Part shown: positions 31,879-39,139 of the stretch, piece by piece
Numbering within the stretch: the first letter of the stretch is position 1
How the letters are laid out: every line of letters starts with the position of its first letter
From: JAKPQD01 sp029572965
GTDB taxonomy: Bacteria > Bacteroidota > Bacteroidia > Bacteroidales > DTGW01
Direction of reading: 5' to 3'
Assembly (NCBI GenBank): GCA_035374585.1
Contig: DAOSPF010000031.1
Coordinates: 1-39,139 of the forward strand
DNA length: 39,139 bases
Program-made: the position numbers and the translations under genes
Notes under the pieces: model-generated
The model's database searches: none
What the model saw: the letters and a program-made list of their open reading frames with translations, nothing else
What the model was told of the DNA's origin: nothing

Positions 31879-32271
31879 TTATAGATTAGCATTGCCCTGA
31901 TCCAACACCTGCGAAATTAAATTATAGAGCTCTTGCATCTTTACCGGCTTGTTTAAAAAACCAGCTGCACCTAATTCTTTACAACGCTGAAATGTATTGC
32001 CTTTTAAATATGCAGTTATAACGATAACCGGAATAGTATTTCCCTGTTTTTTCAGAATATCTAAAACCTCAAAGCCATCCATAACGGGCATTATCAAGTC
32101 AAGTAATATCACATCTGGCTTATTGCCCTGAAGATAAGTAAGGGCTTGTTCTCCGTCTTCAACCTCATCGCATACAACGTCTTTTATTTTCAAATACTCT
32201 ATAAGCACATGCCGGTTAATAGCTGAGTCGTCAACTACCAGTACTTTTATGTTCTTTTCTTCCTGACCCAT
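31879..32271 (-). CDS. Stand-alone response regulator receiver
   Basis: This 130-residue protein consists of a single CheY-like domain: acidic pocket VVDDSAINR, phosphoacceptor Asp58 in VILLDLIMPVMDGFE, Thr86 in IVITAYLKG and Lys108 in FLNKPVKM. There is no output domain. It sits 12 bp upstream of the receiver-PP2C gene and is co-transcribed with it, so it probably relays or competes for phosphoryl groups from a kinase elsewhere. A perfect TATTTTTG promoter box is 26 bp upstream of its ATG. No histidine kinase is adjacent. Confidence 0.93.
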   Translation of the reverse strand: MGQEEKNIKVLVVDDSAINRHVLIEYLKIKDVVCDEVEDGEQALTYLQGNKPDVILLDLIMPVMDGFEVLDILKKQGNTIPVIVITAYLKGNTFQRCKELGAAGFLNKPVKMQELYNLISQVLDQGNANL

Positions 32272-32297
32272 GAGTTTTTTATTTCGATTGGTAACTT

Positions 32298-32305
32298 CAA
32301 AAATA
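32298..32305 (-). promoter_or_regulatory. -7 box of the receiver/PP2C operon
   Basis: TATTTTTG on the minus strand matches TAnnTTTG exactly; the ATG of the receiver gene is 26 bp downstream. No clear -33 TTTG is found. Confidence 0.5.
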
Positions 32306-32549
32306 GCGAAAAAAGACTGATAAAATTAAGGGTTTTTACTACTTTCTAAAATATATTTTCACAAAGTAACAAATAAAAAATATTAACACTGAAAAGTGTT
32401 TTTTAATCATTAGCTGTATTGAACAAATTGAAACATTTTTGACCAAGCCCGGATATGCAGAAAATGGACAAATTAACATATTTTTAAAAAGAGCCGCGTA
32501 TTTATACTGTAAATTGCAAACTGCTAAAATCAACAATAATAAAACAATT

Positions 32550-33743
32550 ATGACAAACAAACTAATACTGCTTGCTACGTTAACCATCTGGCAAGTTTGT
32601 ACTTCTGCCCAAAGCGTTGCGCCCCAAAAACTAACAGGAAAAAGATATGGCTTTGCTTTTAACAATGTAACTGTTGAAATAGATACTGCTGATGGGGCCC
32701 GCATTGTATCATTCAAAGCCGACAACAAAGAAATATTGTACACCGGCTCTACCCAGGATATGAATGGTTCTACATTCTGGCCTTCGCCACAATCATTTTG
32801 GAACTGGCCCCCTATTGCTGAAATAGACAATAAAGCATACGCTGTAAAAATCACCGGCAACAAGCTCAAAATGGAAGGTAAAACCAATGCTACCCACAAA
32901 TTGAGCGTTACAAAAATATTTGAAGCCGATAGCCGCGATACTTCTTTTACTATCACGTATATTCTTATCAACCATAATACAACAACTAAAAAATATGCCC
33001 CTTGGGAAGTTACAAGGGTATTGGCCGAAGGGCTTACTTTTTTTGGGAAAGGCACCACTGAAGTTACCGGAAACATGAAAACCAATGCTGTTGTTGCTGA
33101 CAATACTGTATGGTATCATCAGGACAGCACTAATTCGGGCAGCAATTTCAACAAATTTTTCTGCGACGGACAAGGCTGGCTGGCCCATGCCAACAAAGAG
33201 AATTATTTGTTTTTGAAAAAATTTGAAAACATTGAAGCTGCCAATGCAGCAACAGGTGAAGCTGAAATAGAAGTATATACAGCCGATAACCATGCATATA
33301 CAGAGCTTGAAAACCAAGGCGCTTATGTATCTGTTAATGCCGGCGACAGCATCAAATGGAAAGTAAAATGGTATGTTCGTAAAATAGAATCAAAAAACGA
33401 TATTTTCACCGGCAGCCAAAAACTTATCAGCATAGCCAAGCGTCTGATTAGCCTTCCTGAACTTCCTGATACATTCTCAACAACACGTATAAGCCAGGTA
33501 AAAAACCAGGGCATAAATTTGTACCCTGTGCCTGTCAGAGAAAAATTAACGGTAAAACTCCCGGACAATGTAAATAAAGCAACTGTTAGCATTTACAACA
33601 TGCAGGGAGCCATGGTATTATCTTCTGATATTACTGCCTCAAACAGCTCAATATCATTAAAACATGTACCAGCAGGCCCGTATGTTTGCAGGGTTTATTC
33701 CAAAAGCGGATTGAATGAGAACAAATTTTTTTTGATTCAATAA
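32550..33743 (+). CDS. Secreted DUF4380-like protein with T9SS C-terminal sorting domain
   Basis: This 397-residue protein starts at ATG 32550 (MTNKLILLATLTIWQVCTSAQ, a signal peptide). An earlier in-frame ATG at 32439 adds 37 residues without signal character. The body (about 25-300) is a beta-rich fold with VEIDTADGARIVSFKADNKE and STFWPSPQSFWNWPP, which fits my memory of DUF4380, a family related to galactose-mutarotase-like beta-sandwiches. There is no obvious catalytic residue set. The last 75 residues (NLYPVPVREKLTVKLPDN, YNMQGAMVLS, PAGPYVCRVYSKSG) are a T9SS type A sorting domain. It is probably surface-associated and carbohydrate-related, by fold analogy only. A terminator-like hairpin follows 22 bp after the stop. 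Confidence 0.82.
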   Translation: MTNKLILLATLTIWQVCTSAQSVAPQKLTGKRYGFAFNNVTVEIDTADGARIVSFKADNKEILYTGSTQDMNGSTFWPSPQSFWNWPPIAEIDNKAYAVKITGNKLKMEGKTNATHKLSVTKIFEADSRDTSFTITYILINHNTTTKKYAPWEVTRVLAEGLTFFGKGTTEVTGNMKTNAVVADNTVWYHQDSTNSGSNFNKFFCDGQGWLAHANKENYLFLKKFENIEAANAATGEAEIEVYTADNHAYTELENQGAYVSVNAGDSIKWKVKWYVRKIESKNDIFTGSQKLISIAKRLISLPELPDTFSTTRISQVKNQGINLYPVPVREKLTVKLPDNVNKATVSIYNMQGAMVLSSDITASNSSISLKHVPAGPYVCRVYSKSGLNENKFFLIQ

Positions 33744-33765
33744 ATACTAACTATTAGATATATTG

Positions 33766-33803
33766 CTTCCCGGCATGCTTAAAAAAATAAGCATCCCGGG
33801 AAG
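33766..33803 (+). terminator. Hairpin terminator after the DUF4380-like gene
   Basis: CTTCCCGG-C-ATGCTT (33766-33780) pairs with AAGCAT-C-CCGGGAAG (33789-33803), leaving one C-C mismatch. The loop of 8 nt is A-rich. The T-tract after it is weak (TTTCGTG), so efficiency is uncertain. Confidence 0.6.
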
Positions 33804-33829
33804 TTTCGTGTTATGACCAATTTTCTTTG

Positions 33830-33837
33830 TACCTTTG
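33830..33837 (+). promoter_or_regulatory. -7 box of the pseudouridine synthase gene
   Basis: TACCTTTG matches TAnnTTTG exactly and ends 11 bp before the ATG at 33849, giving a leader of only a few bases. The ATG at 33813 lies upstream of the box and is therefore not used. Confidence 0.6.
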
Positions 33838-33848
33838 CACAAAAAAAG

Positions 33849-34931
33849 ATGAACAGGAGAAGAAGCAATTTTATAAAACCAAAAGTAAAATTAAAAACAT
33901 CTGCCAGCAAAGGGTTTGACAGATCAGAAAGCCACTCAGGCGACCGAAAAACAGCCAAAAATTTCTCAGAGAAACCATTTGCCGGAAAAAACAGTAAACC
34001 AGCCTCCCGTTTTTCAGATAAATCAACCTTTGAAAAGAAAGAGCGCCCATCAAGAAGCTTTTCTGACAAGGCTTTATTTAGCAAAAGCCTAAGGCCTCTA
34101 AATGAAGGTAAAGAAGAAACATTCAAAAAAACTTTCAATACCAGACAAAGAACTAAACCAGAATTTAAAACCGGGAAGTCTATTGCCGAAAAGCCCAGAT
34201 TATATGCAGATAACAGCACCCGCCTTAACAAAATCATTGCTGCCAGCGGTATTTGTTCGCGCCGCGAAGCAGATGACATGATCAAATCAGGCTTAATTTC
34301 TGTCAATGGTAAAGTGGTAACCGAACTGGGGACCAAAGTAAAACCTGAAGATGATGTACGCTATAATGGCGAAAGACTTAGAAAAGAAAAGCTTGTCTAT
34401 ATTCTATTAAATAAACCTAAAGACTACGTTACAACTTCAAAAGACCCTTTTGCCAAGCGTACAGTTTTAGACCTTATCAAAGGGGCTTGTAACGAAAGGG
34501 TATATCCTGTAGGACGTTTAGACCGTAACACTACAGGAGTATTACTACTTACTAACGATGGAGAGCTTACCCGTAAGCTTACCCACCCCAGCCAAAACCG
34601 TAAAAAAATATACCAGGTAAGCTTAGATAAAAATCTTAAACAAACAGACTATTGGGCCATCAAAAATGGAGTAGAGCTTGAAGATGGCTTGTTTATAAAA
34701 CCTGATGCTGTTGAATTCAACATCGAAGGCGACAAAAAAGAAGTCGGAATTGAAATCCATTCAGGTCAAAACCGCATTGTACGCAGGATATTTGAAAAGT
34801 TTGGCTATGAAGTTGTCCGTCTTGACAGGGTTTACTTCTGCGGATTAACCAAAAAAGGCTTACAAAGAGGCTTTTGGCGCTTTCTGACTGAGCAGGAAAT
34901 AAACATGCTTAGGATGGGCAGATTTGAATAA
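33849..34931 (+). CDS. RsuA/RluB-type pseudouridine synthase with basic N-terminal extension
   Basis: This 360-residue protein starts at ATG 33849 (MNRRRSNFIKPK). The first 118 residues are disordered, rich in Lys, Arg, Ser and Phe, with loose repeats such as RFSDKS and SFSDKALF. Next come an S4 domain (about 120-165; TRLNKIIAASGICSRREADD) and the catalytic domain with GRLDRNTTGVLLLTNDG, Asp225 being the nucleophile. It isomerises uridine to pseudouridine in 23S or 16S rRNA. The motif order fits RluB/RsuA/RluE/RluF; the exact member cannot be told. The extension is expected to bind RNA or ribosome surfaces and occurs in many Bacteroidota homologues. An octad array begins 6 bp after the stop. 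Confidence 0.92.
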   Translation: MNRRRSNFIKPKVKLKTSASKGFDRSESHSGDRKTAKNFSEKPFAGKNSKPASRFSDKSTFEKKERPSRSFSDKALFSKSLRPLNEGKEETFKKTFNTRQRTKPEFKTGKSIAEKPRLYADNSTRLNKIIAASGICSRREADDMIKSGLISVNGKVVTELGTKVKPEDDVRYNGERLRKEKLVYILLNKPKDYVTTSKDPFAKRTVLDLIKGACNERVYPVGRLDRNTTGVLLLTNDGELTRKLTHPSQNRKKIYQVSLDKNLKQTDYWAIKNGVELEDGLFIKPDAVEFNIEGDKKEVGIEIHSGQNRIVRRIFEKFGYEVVRLDRVYFCGLTKKGLQRGFWRFLTEQEINMLRMGRFE

Positions 34932-34937
34932 AATACT

Positions 34938-34965
34938 AATTCGGGAATTTGAAAATTAACAAATG
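34938..34965. repeat. Octad (AATTnnnn) array after the pseudouridine synthase gene
   Basis: AATT cores at 34938, 34946 and 34954 and AATG at 34962 are exactly 8 bp apart. It is the same family as the arrays at 12806-12898 and 13173-13265. Confidence 0.7.
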
Positions 34966-35073
34966 AAGTATTTTCAATCCGTTAAAATTTTAATTTGTTG
35001 AAAAAAACAAATTTATCATTAGAAGGCACAATATCTTGCTAATTATATGATTTTAGTTGGGTTGAAACAGAAA

Positions 35074-35091
35074 AGCCTGAAATATCAGGCT
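35074..35091 (-). terminator. Terminator of lysS
   Basis: On the minus strand AGCCTGA (35091-35085) and TCAGGCT (35080-35074) form a 7-bp stem with a 4-nt loop, followed by TTTTCTGTTTC. It lies 30 bp after the lysS stop. Confidence 0.65.
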
Positions 35092-35120
35092 CTTCATTAA
35101 TCTTTGTCCTTTGCCCTACC

Positions 35121-36842
35121 TTATGCTAACCAGGCTTTCACCTGTTCCATTGTTGGATTGACCAGTCCAAGCTTATTTTTCTTGTTGTATCCGCACAAGT
35201 CATTAAAAAGTTTACCGGCAGAGGCTTGTTTAAGCATATCAACAGTATTGAAGCCCATTTGTTGGATAATCAACACCCATTCAGCCGGAATACCTAATGC
35301 TTCGTAAGCAGCAGGCTCGTCTTTAACTGCTTTCTTCTCAGGTTTCATTTGAGGGAAGAAAAGCACATCCTGAATGGAAAGCTGGTTGGTCATGATCATG
35401 GTAAGGCGGTCAATACCAATACCCATACCAGATGTAGGAGGCATACCATACTCAAGGGCCCTTACAAAATCATAATCAATAAACATGGCTTCGTCATCAC
35501 CTTTTTCTGAAAGGCGTAACTGTTCCTGAAAACGTTCAAGCTGGTCTATTGGGTCGTTAAGTTCGGTATATGCGTTACAAAGCTCTTTGCCGTTGACCAT
35601 CAGCTCAAAGCGCTCGGTAAGCTCTGGATTGTTGCGGTGACGCTTGCAAAGTGGCGACATTTCAATTGGGTAATCGGTAACAAAGGTAGGTTGGACCATC
35701 TCTCCTTCACATTTTTCGCCAAAAATTGCATCAATCAGTTTTCCTTTACCCATGGTGTCGTCAATCGGGATATTCAATTGACGACAAATTTCGCGAAGCT
35801 GGTCTTCATCTTTTCCGGAAATATCAATGCCTGTATATTTTTTAATAGCATCAGTCATACTAATACGGGCAAAAGGTCGCTTAAAGTCGATTATCTTATC
35901 GCCAAACTGTACCTGTGTTGTACCATGCAAAGCCAAAGCCACACGTTCGAGCATTTCTTCAGTAAAATCCATCATCCAGAAGTAGTCTTTATAAGCTACA
36001 TAAATTTCCATCACGGTAAATTCAGGATTATGCGTACGGTCCATTCCCTCGTTACGGAAATCTTTGGCAAACTCATACACCCCTTCAAAACCGCCAACCA
36101 ACAGGCGTTTTAAATACAGCTCATTGGCAATGCGCATATACAAAGGAATATCTAATGCATTGTGGTGGGTGATAAAGGGACGAGCAGAAGCTCCACCAGG
36201 TATAGGTTGTAAAATAGGTGTTTCTACCTCCAAATAACCTTTTGAGTTAAAAAACTCGCGCATGGTATTGATAATCTTGGTACGTTTAACAAACACGTCA
36301 CGCACCTGAGGATTAACAATCAAATCAACATAACGTTGTCTGTATCTTTGCTCGGGGTCTGTAAATGCATCATAAACCACACCATCTTTTTCTTTTACAA
36401 TAGGCAATGGCCTAAGCGATTTGCTTAAAATGGTAAGTTCTCTCACATGGATACTGATTTCGCCCATTTGGGTAACGAAAACATAGCCCTTAACGCCAAT
36501 AATATCGCCAATATCAAGGAGTTTTTTAAATACAATATTATATAAGTCTTTATTTTCGCCCGGGCAAATATCGTCACGTTTTAAATATATCTGAATACGG
36601 CCTTTTTCGTCTTGTATTTCGGCAAAAGAAGCGCTACCCATTATACGGCGTGTCATGATACGTCCGGCAAGGCTTACCTCCTGAAAATTTTGTAGTTCAG
36701 GCTTGAAATTGTCCAGTATTTCTTTGGTCGAAACATTGGTTACGTACATAGCAGCCGGATATGGCTCTATTCCAAGCTTTCTCAAATCATCCAACGACTG
36801 ACGTCTAAAACGTTCTTGTTCGCTAAGTCCGGGTAAACTCAT
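35121..36842 (-). CDS. lysS: Lysyl-tRNA synthetase, class II
   Basis: This 573-residue enzyme charges tRNA-Lys with lysine. The N-terminal OB-fold anticodon-binding domain (about 55-150; VSLAGRIMTRRIMGSASFAEIQ) precedes the class II catalytic core. Motif 2 is FRNEGMDRTHNPEFTVMEIY and motif 3 GMGIGIDRLTMIMTN. The core ends at FFPQMKPEKK near residue 507. About 65 residues follow, including EALGIPAEWVLIIQQMGF, an extension known in Bacteroidota LysS and absent from E. coli LysS. A perfect -7 box TATCTTTG sits upstream on the minus strand at 36866-36873. The gene is monocistronic. Confidence 0.97.
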   Translation of the reverse strand: MSLPGLSEQERFRRQSLDDLRKLGIEPYPAAMYVTNVSTKEILDNFKPELQNFQEVSLAGRIMTRRIMGSASFAEIQDEKGRIQIYLKRDDICPGENKDLYNIVFKKLLDIGDIIGVKGYVFVTQMGEISIHVRELTILSKSLRPLPIVKEKDGVVYDAFTDPEQRYRQRYVDLIVNPQVRDVFVKRTKIINTMREFFNSKGYLEVETPILQPIPGGASARPFITHHNALDIPLYMRIANELYLKRLLVGGFEGVYEFAKDFRNEGMDRTHNPEFTVMEIYVAYKDYFWMMDFTEEMLERVALALHGTTQVQFGDKIIDFKRPFARISMTDAIKKYTGIDISGKDEDQLREICRQLNIPIDDTMGKGKLIDAIFGEKCEGEMVQPTFVTDYPIEMSPLCKRHRNNPELTERFELMVNGKELCNAYTELNDPIDQLERFQEQLRLSEKGDDEAMFIDYDFVRALEYGMPPTSGMGIGIDRLTMIMTNQLSIQDVLFFPQMKPEKKAVKDEPAAYEALGIPAEWVLIIQQMGFNTVDMLKQASAGKLFNDLCGYNKKNKLGLVNPTMEQVKAWLA

Positions 36843-36865
36843 AGTAAATATTTGTTTTTGAGCCG

Positions 36866-36873
36866 CAAAGATA
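36866..36873 (-). promoter_or_regulatory. -7 box of the lysS promoter
   Basis: TATCTTTG (minus strand) matches TAnnTTTG exactly and lies 23 bp upstream of the lysS ATG. Confidence 0.55.
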
Positions 36874-36915
36874 AGTGTTTTTAAAAATTATTTCATTGGA
36901 AAATACAGATACAAA

Positions 36916-36944
36916 AAACCGGTTAATAAAGATTTAACCGGTTT
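36916..36944 (-). terminator. Terminator of the small beta-barrel gene
   Basis: On the minus strand the 11-bp perfect stem AAACCGGTTAA / TTAACCGGTTT (36944-36934 and 36926-36916) has a 7-nt loop and is followed by a T-run (complement of 36913-36918). It is 20 bp after the gene's stop. Confidence 0.8.
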
Positions 36945-36964
36945 GTATTATTGTAAAGTACAGT

Positions 36965-37417
36965 TTACTTCATGGTATATCTGATAGATACACCCAGTAG
37001 CCTGGCCCGCATATGAACATCGCTGACAATGTCAAGTACAGGTTTCCAATCTACTGAGATATTCACGGGTATTTCTTTAAAAGTATAGCAAAGGCCGACA
37101 ATACCAGCAATACCGGCCCCCAAATCATCAGTAAACTCAACATGGGCACCACCTCCATAAACAAAGTCGAAAGTGCCGCTTGACGACAAGTTAATATAAC
37201 GCTCGTAGAGCCCAGTAGCACCAACAGAGCCGTCATAAAAATGTACAATACCTTCGAGCATGCCGGCTCTATGAATTTTGCCCCTCAACGAAACCCCGAG
37301 GTTGTTTGGCTCATCACCTTCAATACGTGCACCAATGGCAAAACCTTTTCTTTGGGCAAAAATACTTGTACACATCAATAATATTCCCACAAACACAAAT
37401 AGTTTTTTCATAATCAT
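36965..37417 (-). CDS. Small outer-membrane beta-barrel protein, function unknown
   Basis: This 150-residue protein has a signal peptide (MKKLFVFVGILLMCTSIFAQ); the ATG at 37411 is an equally good start two codons later. The mature part consists of about eight amphipathic strands rich in Gly, Tyr and Phe (GFAIGARIEG, NLGVSLRGKI, GMLEGIVHFYDGSVGATGLYERYI, FDFVYGGGAHVEF, LGVSIRYTM). The length and strand count suit an eight-stranded OmpA/OmpX-like barrel without a peptidoglycan domain. It ends in a terminal aromatic/hydrophobic pattern only loosely matching the Omp signature. It converges with nothing close and is followed by its own terminator. It is not similar to the exported cluster at 2110-6588. 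Confidence 0.78.
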   Translation of the reverse strand: MIMKKLFVFVGILLMCTSIFAQRKGFAIGARIEGDEPNNLGVSLRGKIHRAGMLEGIVHFYDGSVGATGLYERYINLSSSGTFDFVYGGGAHVEFTDDLGAGIAGIVGLCYTFKEIPVNISVDWKPVLDIVSDVHMRARLLGVSIRYTMK

Positions 37418-37442
37418 TAAGTTTTATTGGTTTGGTAACAAA

Positions 37443-37470
37443 TTCATTATTCATTATTCATTATTCATTA
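37443..37470. repeat. Perfect 7-bp tandem repeat (TTCATTA x4) across the permease stop codon
   Basis: Four exact copies of TTCATTA occupy 37443-37449, 37450-37456, 37457-37463 and 37464-37470. The stop codon of the minus-strand permease (37461-37463) and its last residues (NNE) are encoded by the array. Confidence 0.92.
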
Positions 37471-38915
37471 TTTCTCAACCTGCTATGCTTATATCCATAG
37501 AAAAAATAAACAACGATACCAATAGAAAGCCAAATAATCATGGCAATCCAGGCATAAGCATTTAAAAACAGGGTAACGCCAAGGCAACAAATAATCCCTA
37601 AAATAGGAACGGCGGGGACAAAAGGTGTTTTAAACAATCTTGGAGTATTGGGCTGAGTTTTGCGGAGTACTAAAATAGCTATACACACAGCAGCAAAAGC
37701 CAGTAAAGTACCTAAAGAAACCAACTTGCTCAATACCCCTATTGGAAAGAGCCCGGCTAAAACCATGGCAATAAAACCCACAATAATAGTTGACATATAA
37801 GGCGTCCGAAATTTATGATGCACTTTAGAAAAAGCTGAAGGTAAAAGCCCATCTTTAGACATAGCATAAAAAATACGGGGTTGTCCCATAAGCAAAACCA
37901 ATATAACAGAACTAAGCCCGGCAATAGCCCCAATCTTAATCAGCGGGGAGAGCCATTTTAAGCCAATAGCATCTACCCCAACAGCAATAGGATCGGGTAC
38001 TCCAAGTTTTGTATAAGGGACAATACCGGTAAGGACAAGAGATACAATAATATACAAAATTGTACATATCAGTAATGAACCTAAAATTCCTTTAGGCAGG
38101 TCGCGCTGAGGATTTTTAGCTTCCTGGGCAGCTGTTGAAACCGCATCAAAACCAATATAAGCAAAAAATATAACCGCTGCCCCCCTAAATATGCCACTCC
38201 AGCCAAACGAACCAAAATGTCCTGTATTGGCCGGAATAAAAGGATGCCAGTTGGCAGTATAAATATATGCAGCTCCGGCAATGACAAACAAAGTAATTAC
38301 TGTTATTTTTACAGCTACTATAATATTGTTGAAACGGGCAGACTCTTTAATACCCACAACCAGTAGAGTACTAACGGCCAAAACAATAAAAATAGCAGGA
38401 AGGTTGATAATTCCATACGGTGACATTTCAAAACCGCCGGTAGCATCATTGTACAGAAATGGAGCTGTGGTAAGAGACGGTGGTATTTGTAACCCGAAGT
38501 TGGCCAAAAAACTTACCACATATCCCGACCAACCAACACTGACCGTTGATGCTGCAAAAAGATACTCAATAATGAGGTCCCACCCGATAATCCAGGCAAA
38601 AAACTCTCCCATAGTGGCATACGTGTAAGTATAAGCACTGCCAGAAATAGGTATCATTGAGGCTAACTCTGCATAGCACAAGCCTGCCAATGCACAAGCA
38701 ATACCTGATATAATAAATGACAATGCTACAGCAGGACCCGAATAATGAGCAGCAACTTCACCTGTCAAAACAAATATTCCAGCTCCAATAATAGCACCAA
38801 TGCCTAAAAATACAAGGTTTGAAGCAGACAATGCCCGCTTAAACCCATGCCCCTCATGATTGGCCTCAATCATCAACTGCTCAAAAGGCTTAACCCGCAT
38901 CAAATGTTTTATCAT
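37461..38915 (-). CDS. Cationic amino-acid transporter-type APC permease
   Basis: This 484-residue inner-membrane permease has about 12 transmembrane helices and the APC signature near the N-terminus (NLVFLGIGAIIGAGIFVLTG, about residues 33-52). Further matches are ALCYAELAS-like segments (GLCYAELASMIPISGSAYTYTY), FFAYIGFDAVSTAAQEAKNPQRDLPKG and QPRIFYAMSKDGLLP. This fits the CAT/YhdG-type subgroup. It probably takes up cationic or other amino acids with protons. A methionine start (MIKHLMRV) leads into a short cytosolic tail. The C-terminus ends inside a TTCATTA tandem repeat, so the final residues may vary between strains. Confidence 0.92.
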   Translation of the reverse strand: MIKHLMRVKPFEQLMIEANHEGHGFKRALSASNLVFLGIGAIIGAGIFVLTGEVAAHYSGPAVALSFIISGIACALAGLCYAELASMIPISGSAYTYTYATMGEFFAWIIGWDLIIEYLFAASTVSVGWSGYVVSFLANFGLQIPPSLTTAPFLYNDATGGFEMSPYGIINLPAIFIVLAVSTLLVVGIKESARFNNIIVAVKITVITLFVIAGAAYIYTANWHPFIPANTGHFGSFGWSGIFRGAAVIFFAYIGFDAVSTAAQEAKNPQRDLPKGILGSLLICTILYIIVSLVLTGIVPYTKLGVPDPIAVGVDAIGLKWLSPLIKIGAIAGLSSVILVLLMGQPRIFYAMSKDGLLPSAFSKVHHKFRTPYMSTIIVGFIAMVLAGLFPIGVLSKLVSLGTLLAFAAVCIAILVLRKTQPNTPRLFKTPFVPAVPILGIICCLGVTLFLNAYAWIAMIIWLSIGIVVYFFYGYKHSRLRNNE

Positions 38916-39139
38916 ACAACGTAAATGTTTTTACTGCCGCAAATTAATCATTTTTTGGTGTAATCAAAAACATTGAATGAAATAGCATTTTGCCATTCAG
39001 TAAAAAGGTTTTATAAGCCCAATTTGGACAATAGCGTTCAGCGGTAAATTAAAAAAAAACAGGCTCTTAACTGATAGTGCAGGTCTTTGGCTATTGAACG
39101 GGGCCTGCACGTACGGGTCAGGGCTCATAAACCGCCCCA
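38916..39139. other. Unassigned right-edge region
   Basis: No gene is recognised in these last 224 bases. A frame on the minus strand is open from the right edge to about 38996, but its translation has no family look. The last 70 bases are GC-richer and contain an inverted pair GTGCAGG (39077-39083) and CCTGCAC (39104-39110). It may be the start of a feature that continues outside the window. Confidence 0.3.

Noticed and set aside
32439..32549. Upstream start for the DUF4380-like protein
   Set aside because: The signal peptide begins at ATG 32550; the earlier residues are charged and would mask it.
32339..33103. A 254-codon open frame on the minus strand
   Set aside because: It lies opposite the DUF4380-like gene, has no conserved motif, and its hydrophobic look follows from the complement of the coding strand.
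33779..34336. A 185-codon open frame on the minus strand
   Set aside because: It is antisense to the low-complexity N-terminal extension of the pseudouridine synthase, which explains the lack of stops.

Overview
The window is AT-rich chromosomal DNA from a member of the Bacteroidota. Four signals support this. Perfect or near-perfect TAnnTTTG promoter boxes occur in place of the proteobacterial -10. No consistent Shine-Dalgarno sequences are visible. Three gliding/type IX secretion (T9SS) associated genes (gldF, gldE, gldD) occur together with three secreted proteins carrying C-terminal sorting domains. A bacterial GGGP-synthase-type gene and a lysyl-tRNA synthetase with a C-terminal extension typical of the phylum are also present. 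Genus-level placement is not possible by eye. I see no tRNA, rRNA, IS transposase, phage gene or CRISPR array.

Layout. 1-1927: 3' part of recG, then a solitary gldF. 2110-6588: four consecutive genes for exported proteins of poorly known function, one of DUF6175 type. 6600-7697: terminator, an isochorismatase-type hydrolase on the minus strand, then a 459-bp non-coding stretch of nested repeats. 7698-10624: TonB-like protein and copper P-type ATPase. 10692-17815: polysaccharide-deacetylase-like protein, trmD, a small antitoxin-like protein, mutS, a TatD-type hydrolase and a PAS histidine kinase. 18061-25592: periplasmic thioredoxin, gldE, an inverted serine-hydrolase gene, the tight cluster gldD / phosphopantetheinyl transferase / GGGP synthase, and a histidine kinase overlapping its OmpR-type response regulator. 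25884-29169: T9SS cargo esterase and T9SS cargo M1 aminopeptidase. 29175-32271 (minus): RidA, SiaC, SiaB, a receiver-PP2C phosphatase and a stand-alone receiver, forming a Sia-like phosphorylation switch. 32550-38915: T9SS cargo DUF4380-like protein, a pseudouridine synthase with a basic N-terminal extension, lysS, a small beta-barrel protein and a cationic amino-acid permease.

Three things deserve most attention. (1) Gene 3' ends are repeatedly followed by degenerate arrays of exact 7-bp or 8-bp period. The units carry stop codons, and neither 7 nor 8 is a multiple of 3, so each array offers stops in all frames; several supply the native stop codon of a gene. (2) The four-gene exported-protein cluster looks like an uncharacterised envelope system. 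(3) The Sia-like module has receiver inputs and no adjacent diguanylate cyclase, unlike the Pseudomonas SiaABCD system. Two 122-bp elements share terminal inverted repeats but carry unrelated interiors of identical length (86 bp).
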